Source: a bacterium
Lineage (GTDB): Bacteria; Vulcanimicrobiota; Vulcanimicrobiia; Vulcanimicrobiales; SCRA01
Direction: 5' to 3'
Assembly: GCA_004298675.1 (NCBI GenBank)
Contig: SCRI01000075.1
Location: forward strand, 1 to 59,548
DNA length: 59,548 nt
The notes below the pieces were generated by a model. It did not search any database and had not been told where the DNA came from. It was given only the letters and a program-made list of their open reading frames with translations. Both the position numbers and the translations under genes were made by a program. Shown here piece after piece: positions 9,035 to 17,795 of this stretch; the first letter of the stretch is position 1, and each line of letters opens with the position of its first letter.

Positions 9035-9613
9035 GTGTCGGCCTTTGTTTTCAAGAACCGTGGCGCGATCTTGGCGCTGGGCGCGGTGCTGCTCGTGGTG
9101 TTGGGGCGCCCCGCGCCCGGCGCGCTGCTGGGCGTGGGGATCGCGATCGCGCTGCTGGGGGAGCTGCTCCGCATCTGGGCGGTGGGCTACTCCGGGGTCA
9201 CCACGCGCGCCGATCACGTGACGGCGCCGGCGCTGGTGACGGCCGGCCCCTACGCCTACGTGCGCAATCCGCTCTACGTGGGCAACTTCATCACCGCGGC
9301 GGGCTTCGCATTGGCCTTCGTCTCCGGTATGCGGCCCGTCGCGGCGGTGGTGCTGGCGGTTGTCGTGCTGGGCTTGATGGTGGCGACCTACGCCGTCATC
9401 ATCCCGTATGAAGAGGCGTTCCTCGCCCGCACGTTCGGCGAGCCGTTCGCCGCCTATCTGCGCGCGGTGCCGCGCGTGTTGCCGCGTGCGCCGCGCGCGC
9501 CGGGAGCGGGCTCCTATCGCCCGGAGGTGATCTGGCGCGCGGAGACGCGCACGTTCGTCACCTTCGTCGTGGTGCTGGCGCTGCTGGCGCTACGCCTGTG
9601 GAGCGCGCGCTGA
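9035..9613 (+). CDS. Isoprenylcysteine carboxyl methyltransferase / PEMT family membrane protein
   Basis: This 192-residue integral membrane protein has about four or five hydrophobic segments. GPYAYVRNPLYVGN (around residues 71-84) and the later EEAFLARTFGEPFAAY are the two SAM-binding signatures of the ICMT/phospholipid methyltransferase superfamily. Bacterial members methylate diverse lipophilic substrates and none can be named here. The start is a GTG 10 nt after larE; the gene closes the gmd-rmd-larC-larE run. A short hydrophobic tail after residue 170 is an additional transmembrane segment. Confidence 0.75.
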   Translation: MSAFVFKNRGAILALGAVLLVVLGRPAPGALLGVGIAIALLGELLRIWAVGYSGVTTRADHVTAPALVTAGPYAYVRNPLYVGNFITAAGFALAFVSGMRPVAAVVLAVVVLGLMVATYAVIIPYEEAFLARTFGEPFAAYLRAVPRVLPRAPRAPGAGSYRPEVIWRAETRTFVTFVVVLALLALRLWSAR

Positions 9614-9637
9614 CGCGCGCCGCCTGCCAAATCCCCA

Positions 9638-9666
9638 TTGCGCTTGCGCTCGAACGTGGGTATACT
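9638..9666 (+). promoter_or_regulatory. Sigma70-type promoter of the structured RNA
   Basis: TTGCGC (9638-9643), a 17-bp spacer and TATACT (9661-9666) form a good promoter. The expected start, about 9672-9674, falls exactly on the first bases of the terminal helix of the RNA. The same TTGCGC minus-35 with 17-bp spacing occurs in front of lexA. Confidence 0.65.
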
Positions 9667-9671
9667 TCTCG

Positions 9672-10042
9672 ACACGGAACCTCGAGTGGTTCGTCGTTGC
9701 AGTAAGGCCGAAACCTGAGGGCCGCATGAGGCGGCGTCGTCCGGGCAACGTTCCGGGCGATCTCCCCCAGGTGCTGGACTCCCGCCCTCGCGGGCGGGTT
9801 GGAGATGGCGGAGACCCGCCGGAAAAGAAGGGGACGGAGCCGCGATGTCGGCTCCCGAGCCGATGCCAGAATCGGGTCGGAATCCGGCGCGAAAAGATCG
9901 CCGGAAGAGGGCGCCCAAGGCGCCCGAAAGACGGTTGCGGTGAGGGTCATCCCCGAGCTGCGACGTATGCCGACTGGGGACTAGTGGGCCACTAGCGCCC
10001 GGCAGACCTCGCAACGACCCGAGATTACTCGAGGTTTCGTGT
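9672..10042 (+). ncRNA. Unclassified highly structured RNA, about 370 nt
   Basis: The two ends pair over 16 bp with a single G-U (9672-9687 with 10027-10042). Inside that helix 9693-9700 (GTCGTTGC) pairs perfectly with 10011-10018 (GCAACGAC). Between them lies a string of hairpins: GCCGC/GCGGC (9721-9735), ATCTCC/GGAGAT enclosing CCCGCC/GGCGGG (9760-9806), GGCGG/CCGCC (9807-9820), GGAGCCG/CGGCTCC (9836-9855), CCGGCG/CGCCGG (9884-9904), GGGCGCC/GGCGCCC (9910-9926) and CTAGT/ACTAG (9981-9995). I find no RNase P core (GAGGAAAGTCC), no tmRNA T-arm or tag, no SRP GGAA domain and no riboswitch consensus I know. It could be a free RNA or a long leader of the thiolase gene. Confidence 0.6.
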
Positions 10043-10120
10043 TGTCCGCTCCTCCAGGTCCCGCTCGCCGCGCAGGCGAAGTTGAGCAGGTCCTACCCCA
10101 CGGAGTGAAGAGAATCAGCA

Positions 10121-11458
<1,338 letters not shown>

Positions 11459-11489
11459 GGCCACGTCGTCGTAACGCAACAGACGAGCG

Positions 11490-11517
11490 CCGGGGCCTTA
11501 TGAAGGCCCCGGTGTTT
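11490..11517 (+). terminator. Hairpin terminator after thiolase
   Basis: CCGGGGCC (11490-11497) and GGCCCCGG (11505-11512) form a perfect 8-bp stem with a 7-nt loop, followed by TGTTT. The T-tract is weak, so partial read-through into the acyl-CoA dehydrogenase gene is likely. Confidence 0.55.
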
Positions 11518-11543
11518 GCCTGTCCGCCGGCGAGCACAGCGAC

Positions 11544-12716
11544 ATGAGCAGCGTCATCGAGACCCCGTCCAACATCGGCTTCCAATTCAGCGACGAGCAA
11601 GTGGCTGTCGCCCATCTCGTGCGCGACTTCGCGCAGCGCGAGATCGCTCCCAACGTGGCGCGCTGGGACCGGGAGCACGTCTTCCCGCGCGACCTCTACG
11701 GCAAGTTGGCCGGTGCCGGCATCCTGGGCATGACGATCCCCGAGGAGCACGGCGGCGGCGGCTCCGACACCGTCACCTATGCGCTGGTCGTAGAGGAGTT
11801 GGCCAAAGCCGACGCCGGCACGGCCACGACCTTCAGCGTGCATGCGATGGTGGCGGCTGCCATCAACGCCATGGGCACGCCGGAACAGCGCCGGCGCTAT
11901 CTCCCGAAGCTGGCCTCCGGCGAGATGCTGGCAGCCTTCGCGCTCACCGAGCCCGAGAGCGGCAGCGACGCCGCCTCGCTGCGCACGCATGCCGAGCGCA
12001 GCGGCGACGAGTTCGTCATCAACGGGCGCAAGCAGTGGTGCACCAACGCCGGCTACTCCGGCGTCATCATGGTGATGGCGCGCACGGGCGGCGACGGTGC
12101 CGACGGCATCAGCTCGTTTCTGGTGGAGAACGGCACGCCGGGTCTGGCGGTGGAGAGGGTCACCGAGAAGATGGGGATCCACAGCTCCAACACCGTGGAC
12201 CTTGCCTTCGACGGCGTGCGTGTGCCCGCGCAAGCACTGATGGGCGAGGAGGGGCGCGGTTTCCGCCAGGCGCTGCAAACGCTCAACGCGGGGCGCATCG
12301 GCATCGCGGCGCAGGCCTGCGGCATCCTCGCCGCCTGCCTGCACGAGTCGATCGTCTTCGCCAAGGAGCGCCGCACGTTCGGCAAGCCGATCGGCTCCTA
12401 TCAGGGCATCTCGTTCAAGATCGCGCGCATGCAGGTCGATCTCGACGCGGCGCGCCTGTTGATGTATCGCGCCGCCTGGTTGAAAGATCAAGGGCGCGAT
12501 TTCGCCGTCGCCGCGTCGGAGGCCAAGCTCTTTGCCTCTGAAGCGGCTCGACGCCACAGCTCGCAGGCCGTGCAGATCCACGGCGGCTACGGCTATACCA
12601 CGGAGTTCCCCGTCGAACGCTACTATCGTGACGCCAAGATCACGGAGATCTACGAGGGCACCTCGGAGATCCATCAGATCATCGTCGCGAGGTCCCTGCT
12701 CGGCAAGATGGACTGA
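11544..12716 (+). CDS. Acyl-CoA dehydrogenase
   Basis: This 390-residue FAD enzyme introduces the alpha-beta double bond in acyl-CoA and passes electrons to ETF. All three domains are present: N-terminal helical, a middle beta domain with AFALTEPESGSDA, and a C-terminal helical domain with QIHGGYGYTTEFPVER. The catalytic glutamate is E371 in IYEGTSEIH, the position used by short-chain enzymes. The sequence is closest in character to butyryl-CoA dehydrogenases, but substrate length cannot be fixed. It follows thiolase and precedes sucCD on the same strand. Confidence 0.92.
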   Translation: MSSVIETPSNIGFQFSDEQVAVAHLVRDFAQREIAPNVARWDREHVFPRDLYGKLAGAGILGMTIPEEHGGGGSDTVTYALVVEELAKADAGTATTFSVHAMVAAAINAMGTPEQRRRYLPKLASGEMLAAFALTEPESGSDAASLRTHAERSGDEFVINGRKQWCTNAGYSGVIMVMARTGGDGADGISSFLVENGTPGLAVERVTEKMGIHSSNTVDLAFDGVRVPAQALMGEEGRGFRQALQTLNAGRIGIAAQACGILAACLHESIVFAKERRTFGKPIGSYQGISFKIARMQVDLDAARLLMYRAAWLKDQGRDFAVAASEAKLFASEAARRHSSQAVQIHGGYGYTTEFPVERYYRDAKITEIYEGTSEIHQIIVARSLLGKMD

Positions 12717-12758
12717 CAGCACCGGTACCACGACGTTAGGAGATCGAACAACACCGCC

Positions 12759-13928
12759 ATGAATCTCATGGAGTATCAAGGGAAAGAACTGTTTCGCCGT
12801 TGCGGCATACCCGTTCCGCGTTCGCAGCATTGCAAGACACCCGACGACGTTGCGGCGTTCATCGAGAAGAACCCCGGCAAGTGGGTCGTCAAAGCGCAAG
12901 TCTTGATGGGCGGCCGCGGCAAGGCCGGCAAGATCAAATTCGCGACGAACGCGCAAGAGGGCCGCACGGTCGCCCGTGAGATCATGGCGACGCCGATGCC
13001 GCCCAATCGTCAGAATCCCAAAGGCGAGGCCATCAACTCGCTGCTGGTCGAGGAGACGGTGGAGATCGAGAAGGAGGCCTACTGCGCCATCACCGTCGAT
13101 CGCGCCACCAAGAAGCCGTCGGTCATCGTGACGCGCTTCGGCGGCATGGACGTGGAGGAGGTGCACGAGCAGCACCCCGAGTCGTTCAAGTACCACTTCG
13201 TTGACACCGCCATCGGCTACTGGCCGTTCGTCGGACGCGGCCTGGCGTTTGGCGCGGAGCTGGACAACGGCTACCGCAAGCAGTTCCCCGCGATCGTGGC
13301 GGGCATGTACGATCTCTTCTTCCGCTACGGCGCGAAGTTGGTGGAGATCAACCCGCTCGTGCTAACCAAGGATGGGCGCGTGGTGGCGGCCGACGCCAAG
13401 ATCGAGATCGACGACGACGGACTCTTCCGCCACCCCGAGTTCAAGGAGTGGCAGGCGGTGCTGCCGCTGGACGAGGACGAGAAGCTGGCGTCCGAGGCGG
13501 GGCTGGGCATCCGTAACTTCCGCCGTTTCGGCGGCACCGTGGGCACGATGGCCAACGGCGCGGGCTTGGCGATGGGCACGATGGACGCCGTCAAGAACGC
13601 CGGCGGCGAGATCGCTAACTTCCTGGACGTCGGCGGCGGCGCCGACGCGCAGCGCGTGCGCAACTGCTACGAGCTGGTGGTCAACCACACGGCGGCCAAG
13701 GTGCTCTTCATCAACATTTTCGGCGGCATCACGCGCGGCGACGAAGTGGCCAAGGGCATCGTCACCGCGATGAAAGAGACCACCTCGCGTAAGATTCCGC
13801 TGGTGATCCGGCTGACCGGCACCAACGAAGTCGAGGGGCGGCGCATCCTGGCGGAAGCGGGCATGACGCCGGTGGAGACGATGGACGAAGGCGCGAAGCG
13901 CGCGGTTGAATTGGCGGCGGGAGCATAA
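12759..13928 (+). CDS. sucC: Succinyl-CoA ligase (ADP-forming), beta subunit
   Basis: This 389-residue subunit has an N-terminal ATP-grasp domain (MNLMEYQGKELF start, KAQVLMGGRGKAGK near residue 46) and a C-terminal CoA-ligase domain with FINIFGGITR. With SucD it interconverts succinyl-CoA and succinate with ADP/ATP. The length and N-terminus match the family. AGGAG lies 14 nt before the ATG, and sucD follows after 3 nt, so the subunits are made together. Confidence 0.96.
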   Translation: MNLMEYQGKELFRRCGIPVPRSQHCKTPDDVAAFIEKNPGKWVVKAQVLMGGRGKAGKIKFATNAQEGRTVAREIMATPMPPNRQNPKGEAINSLLVEETVEIEKEAYCAITVDRATKKPSVIVTRFGGMDVEEVHEQHPESFKYHFVDTAIGYWPFVGRGLAFGAELDNGYRKQFPAIVAGMYDLFFRYGAKLVEINPLVLTKDGRVVAADAKIEIDDDGLFRHPEFKEWQAVLPLDEDEKLASEAGLGIRNFRRFGGTVGTMANGAGLAMGTMDAVKNAGGEIANFLDVGGGADAQRVRNCYELVVNHTAAKVLFINIFGGITRGDEVAKGIVTAMKETTSRKIPLVIRLTGTNEVEGRRILAEAGMTPVETMDEGAKRAVELAAGA

Positions 13929-13931
13929 ACA

Positions 13932-14810
13932 GTGAGCATTTATCTCGACAAGAATAGCAAAGTCTTCGTACAGGGCATCACCGGCTCGGAAGGCTCGTAT
14001 CACACCGGGCGCATGCTGGCGTACGGCACCAAGATCGTCGGCGGCGTCACGCCGGGCAAAGGCGGCCAGAAGACCACGCACGGGCTGCCGGTGTTCAACA
14101 CCGTCAAGGAGTGCATCGAGGCCACCGGCGCCACGCACCAATGCATCTTCGTACCGCCCGCGGGCGCGGGCGACGCGCTGTTGGAGGCGTATGAGGCGGG
14201 CGTCCGCTTCTCGGTCTGCATCACCGAAGGCGTACCGGTGCACGACATGCTCAAGGTTGCCGGCACCACGCCGGGCATGCGTATCATCGGGCCGAACTGC
14301 CCGGGTTTGGTCTCGCCGGGGCAGTCGCTGGTTGGCATCATGCCTGGTCACGTGTTCAAAGAAGGCAACGTCGGGCTCATCTCGCGTTCGGGCACGCTGA
14401 CCTACGAAGTGGTCGACGGCTTGACGCGCGCGGGCCTGGGCCAGTCCACCTGCGTCGGTATCGGCGGTGATCCCATCATCGGCACGACGTTCGTCGACTG
14501 CCTGCGCGAGTTTGCCAAGGACCCGCAGACCAAGGCGCTGGTGCTCTGCGGCGAGATCGGCGGATCGGACGAAGAAGAGGCGGCTGCGTTCATCAAGCAG
14601 CACCTCAGCCACATGCCGATCGTGGCCTTCATCGGCGGGCGCAACGCACCGCCAGGCAAGTCGCTGGGCCATGCGGGCGCGATCATCTCCGGCTCGTTCG
14701 GCACCCCACAGAGCAAGGTCTCGGCGTTCCAGGCCGCAGGCGTGCCCGTAGCCGACCGCCCCTCGCAGATCCCCGAGCTGCTCAAGGAGCGCATGGCAGC
14801 GCGAGTCTAA
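13932..14810 (+). CDS. sucD: Succinyl-CoA ligase (ADP-forming), alpha subunit
   Basis: This 292-residue subunit binds CoA with its Rossmann domain ([13 protein letters not shown] near residue 13) and carries the phosphohistidine H247 in [19 protein letters not shown] is the conserved middle motif. It starts at a GTG immediately after sucC. An inverted-repeat structure follows the gene. Confidence 0.96.
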   Translation: MSIYLDKNSKVFVQGITGSEGSYHTGRMLAYGTKIVGGVTPGKGGQKTTHGLPVFNTVKECIEATGATHQCIFVPPAGAGDALLEAYEAGVRFSVCITEGVPVHDMLKVAGTTPGMRIIGPNCPGLVSPGQSLVGIMPGHVFKEGNVGLISRSGTLTYEVVDGLTRAGLGQSTCVGIGGDPIIGTTFVDCLREFAKDPQTKALVLCGEIGGSDEEEAAAFIKQHLSHMPIVAFIGGRNAPPGKSLGHAGAIISGSFGTPQSKVSAFQAAGVPVADRPSQIPELLKERMAARV

Positions 14811-14831
14811 CGCGCGAGCCGCCGCGGCACA

Positions 14832-14907
14832 AGTGCCATCTGAATGGCCGTCCCGGAGCGGGGCGGCCGGATGGACCTTGTGGCACTCGCGCGCGAGCGG
14901 TGATACT
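14832..14907 (+). promoter_or_regulatory. Inverted repeat overlapping a promoter upstream of the HTH-repeat genes
   Basis: AGTGCCA (14832-14838) and TGGCACT (14881-14887) are perfect inverted arms; between them GGCCGTCCC and GGGCGGCC can form an inner stem. The right arm overlaps the minus-35 TTGTGG (14878-14883), which is 18 bp from GATACT (14902-14907). The predicted start is only a few bases before the ATG at 14916. It may be an operator, the end structure of sucD mRNA, or both. Confidence 0.45.
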
Positions 14908-14915
14908 AAGGCGAG

Positions 14916-16304
14916 ATGCAGGGTTACACGTGGTCGCACCACGAGATCCGCCGCCTGCTGATGAACCTTTCGCGGCCGCGCGCGCTTGAACGCGATCCCA
15001 TCGCCCTCTCGCTGCAGCGTGCGCTCGGCAGCTCCTCGCCGCGGCGCGCGGTGGCCGATCTGGTGGAGCGTACCTTCGTCGAGCGCGATCCCGCAACGCA
15101 GATCGAGCGCACCGTCATCGAGCAGTGCGACCTGCAGGGCCGCGGCACGCGCGAAGTGGCGCGCGAGCTGCATCTCTCACTGCGGCAGTTTTTTCGCTAT
15201 CGCGCGCGCGCGATGGCGGCCATCGCCGCCACGCTCGCCAATCTCCTCGCCGATGCCGGCGTGCGTCCGGCTGAGCGGCTGCTGGATGCCTACCTCCAGG
15301 CCTATCCGCCCTCCGAAGCGGGCGGCCAGGCTGCCGCGGCCGCAAACGAACGCGAAGCCTACGTCACGCTGCGGGCGCGGTTGGGCGCGTGGCTGCCGTT
15401 TCATGAGGCCGAGGCCGAGCGCTTCGGAGCGTTTCACGCCGCCTGCACCTGGGTTCACATGGCTCGTCGCTACGATCTGGAGGGCGAGAGCGCCGATGCC
15501 GGCCGGCTACTCGAACGCGCGGGAGCGGCGCTGGGCGGACTGCCCAGCGCAGAGGCCGCTCACGTGGCCTTTCTGCTGGCCGACACACGCTATCTGATCG
15601 CCGGCGACCGCGGTGAGCGCCATGCGATGGAGGTGCAGTTAGAGGCCATGGCCGCGTTCGCGCCGCGCACGCCGGGGCCGGAGCTCTCCGAGGCGATTGT
15701 GCTGTTGCGGCGCGGCGGTGTGCAGGCGGCCGGCGGAGCCTTCGGTGACGCGCGCCGCTCGATGCGCGATGCCTTGCGCATCCGCCAGACGCACGGCGAG
15801 TTAACGCTCGTGGCCGGCTGCGTGCTCCTGGACGCCGCCATCCTGTTCTACGAGGGGCGTACCGAACGCGCTTGGGAGCTGGCGCGAACGGCGCGCGCAG
15901 TTCAGCCGCACGGCCCCGAGCTCTTTCCCAGCGCCTGCGCGCTGGAGTCGGCCGCGGCGTTGGCGTTGGAGCGAAGCTGGGAGGCGCCGGCGGCGGCGCC
16001 CGCCCCCTTCCTGCGCACGCGTCATTACGGGTTGCTGCAGGCGATCGACGTGCATCGCCATGCGTCAGCAGGCAACCTGGCGCCGGCGCGGGCGGCGCTC
16101 GCGAGCGCGGAGACCATCGTCACGGCGAGCGCGGGACCGCTGCTGAACGCGTACGTGACGCACGCGCGTGCGTTTCTTGCGCAGGCATCGGGGCAGCAGC
16201 GCGAGGCCGAAGCCCTCTTCCAGCGTGCCGAGACCGCCTTCGCGGCGCACGCGGACGCGCGCTGGGCCCCGCTTTTGCGGGCGCGCGCGGTATTAGCGCG
16301 ATGA
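14916..16304 (+). CDS. HTH plus helical-repeat regulator, first of a tandem pair
   Basis: I do not recognise a named family for this 462-residue cytosolic protein. Residues 1-110 are predicted helical and include an HTH-like unit, EVARELHLSLRQFFRYRARA (about 74-93), resembling sigma region 4 or LuxR-type DNA-binding helices. The rest is alanine- and leucine-rich with repeated helix pairs like TPR or a signal-sensing helical solenoid. There is no transmembrane segment or ATPase motif. The next gene is a paralogue with the identical core HLSLRQFFRYR, and the two overlap by ATGA. They lie directly upstream of the TonB receptor pair, which they may control; this is inference. Confidence 0.7.
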   Translation: MQGYTWSHHEIRRLLMNLSRPRALERDPIALSLQRALGSSSPRRAVADLVERTFVERDPATQIERTVIEQCDLQGRGTREVARELHLSLRQFFRYRARAMAAIAATLANLLADAGVRPAERLLDAYLQAYPPSEAGGQAAAAANEREAYVTLRARLGAWLPFHEAEAERFGAFHAACTWVHMARRYDLEGESADAGRLLERAGAALGGLPSAEAAHVAFLLADTRYLIAGDRGERHAMEVQLEAMAAFAPRTPGPELSEAIVLLRRGGVQAAGGAFGDARRSMRDALRIRQTHGELTLVAGCVLLDAAILFYEGRTERAWELARTARAVQPHGPELFPSACALESAAALALERSWEAPAAAPAPFLRTRHYGLLQAIDVHRHASAGNLAPARAALASAETIVTASAGPLLNAYVTHARAFLAQASGQQREAEALFQRAETAFAAHADARWAPLLRARAVLAR

Positions 16305-17602
16305 TCGTGAACGGGGTCGGGTGGCCTCTGCACGAGGTGCGCAGACTCTTGGCGCTCGTCGCGCAGCCCAAGGCGCTGGAACAGGACCCCGTCGCGATCT
16401 CGCTGCGCGAGGCTCTGGCATGCGCGGATGCACGCGAGGCGCTCGAACGCTTGGTGGACGCCGCCTTCGAGAGCGCCACGTCCGTTGCCGGTGTCGAGCG
16501 CAACATCATCGTGCTGTGCGATTTCGAGCGCCGTTCCTCGAAGGAGGTCTCCGCGCGCCTCCACCTCTCGCTGCGGCAGTTCTTCCGCTATCGCGTCAAA
16601 GCGTTGGAGGCGTTGGCGCAGGCGCTGCGCGGCGTGCTCAGCATCCATGAGATCGAGCCGCAGACGCTGTTGCTGGAGTCGCTGGCGGAGATCGATCCGG
16701 AGCGCGTGCTGGGGGTCTTTGAAGGCCGCAATGCTGCGCTCCGCGAGGAGCGCTACGCGCTGGCCGTCGCGCGCATCAATGCGTGGCAGCCGTTTGCGGA
16801 GCGGGATGCCGATGGCTTCCCAGCCTTCGACGGAGCGCTGCTGCGCTTGGCGCTGGGGCGGCGCTACGAGTTGTACGGCGACGGTGAGGGCATCGCTCGC
16901 GTCACCGCGCAGGTGCACGCGGCGATGGCGCAACTGGACGAGCGCAGTGCCAAGGCACTGGCCTTCGGCGTAGCCGATCTTTTGCGCGTCGATGCGTTGG
17001 CGCGGGGAGATCTGAGCGCGGTGGCCCGGCACACCGCGTCGCTGCAGCGCAACGCGATAGGGGCGGCGGGACGCGAGTCGCGCCTCATGTACGCGGGTGT
17101 GGCGGTGGCGGAGTTACAGGCCCTGCGCCGGGAGCCCGCCGAGGCACGCCACGCTCTCACCGATGCACTGGCGTCGGCGCCGCTCTACCGCGAGATCTGG
17201 GTGCTGACGTATGCCGCCTTTGTCGAGGCCGTGCTGCAGGCGGGCGAGGGAGACCACGCCCACGCGCGCGAGTTGCTGCGCCACACGCGTCTCGCGCTCG
17301 CGCATCGGCCCGACATCTACGGACGCGGGCAGGCGCTCGAGGGCCTCCTGGCGCTGCAAGCGGGTGAGTCGTGGCAGCCGGCGGCGCGGCCGCCGGCCCT
17401 GTTCTTCGTAACGCGTTACGGCGCGCTGGTGCGCGCGGTTTGGGCGCGCCATCTGCTGGAGCAGGGCGAGGGTGAGCGGGCACGAGTCGTGGCCGACGAG
17501 GCGGCCACGGTGGCCGAGGGAACCCACGCGCCCCTTATCGCCGCCTACGCGCGGGCTTACCGCGAACGGCAGCGCCAGACGCTAGCCTCGCCGTTTTTGT
17601 AA
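16301..17602 (+). CDS. HTH plus helical-repeat regulator, second of a tandem pair
   Basis: This 433-residue paralogue of the preceding gene shares the N-terminal pattern WxxHExRRLL, ALExDPxAxSL and HLSLRQFFRYR (around residues 82-92), followed by a long helical-repeat region with much lower similarity. The ATG at 16301 overlaps the stop of its neighbour. Conservation of the DNA-binding part and divergence of the repeat part suggest both bind similar sites but sense different inputs, or form a heterodimer. No enzymatic motif is visible. Confidence 0.7.
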   Translation: MIVNGVGWPLHEVRRLLALVAQPKALEQDPVAISLREALACADAREALERLVDAAFESATSVAGVERNIIVLCDFERRSSKEVSARLHLSLRQFFRYRVKALEALAQALRGVLSIHEIEPQTLLLESLAEIDPERVLGVFEGRNAALREERYALAVARINAWQPFAERDADGFPAFDGALLRLALGRRYELYGDGEGIARVTAQVHAAMAQLDERSAKALAFGVADLLRVDALARGDLSAVARHTASLQRNAIGAAGRESRLMYAGVAVAELQALRREPAEARHALTDALASAPLYREIWVLTYAAFVEAVLQAGEGDHAHARELLRHTRLALAHRPDIYGRGQALEGLLALQAGESWQPAARPPALFFVTRYGALVRAVWARHLLEQGEGERARVVADEAATVAEGTHAPLIAAYARAYRERQRQTLASPFL

Positions 17603-17795
17603 ATCGCCGAAAAAATAGATCATTTCGCTGATGAAAAGACGCTGATTGTTCGGCGTTTTGGCCGGTTTAGCCGCGTCGCGCGGCAGGGCCGCGGGGCACT
17701 CCGACTCGAAGAGGGCGCCTTCGGTCTCGGCTGGGCGACGTTCGGAATCCGCTTAGCCGTGGGCCGGTGTGCGTTACCTAGAAGAGGATGGGAAC
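17603..17795 (+). other. Upstream region of the first TonB receptor gene
   Basis: This 193-bp region contains an AT-richer stretch just after the regulator gene (17603-17660), unusual for this window, and a GTTTTGGCC block that also occurs upstream of the second receptor (around 21653). The ribosome site and start context AGGATGGGAACATG is shared by both receptor genes. I see no convincing minus-35/minus-10 pair. Confidence 0.4.

Larger units (their letters stand above)
9614..10120 (+). other. 507-bp gene-free region containing a structured RNA locus
   Basis: No convincing protein gene lies here; the short frames on both strands are shadows of GC-rich sequence. It holds a sigma70-like promoter at 9638-9666, then about 370 nt that fold into a closed multi-hairpin structure (9672-10042), then a 78-nt stretch with a small hairpin TCGCC/GGCGA (10066-10080) leading to the thiolase ribosome site GGAG (10102-10105). 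No T-run terminator is visible, so transcription may continue into the thiolase gene. Confidence 0.7.

Noticed and set aside
9720-9995. Short plus-strand open frames in the RNA region (9726 and 9799 starts)
   Set aside because: Low-complexity Arg/Gly content, no ribosome site, and the strand is explained by base-paired structure.
9672-10042. Assignment of the structured RNA as RNase P RNA or tmRNA
   Set aside because: The RNase P core GAGGAAAGTCC and the matching 3' strand between the inner and outer helices are missing; no tmRNA T-arm, CCA-type end or tag frame is found on either strand.
17769-17795. Upstream GTG start of TonB receptor 1
   Set aside because: It would place nine residues before the signal peptide and ignore the ribosome site shared with copy 2.
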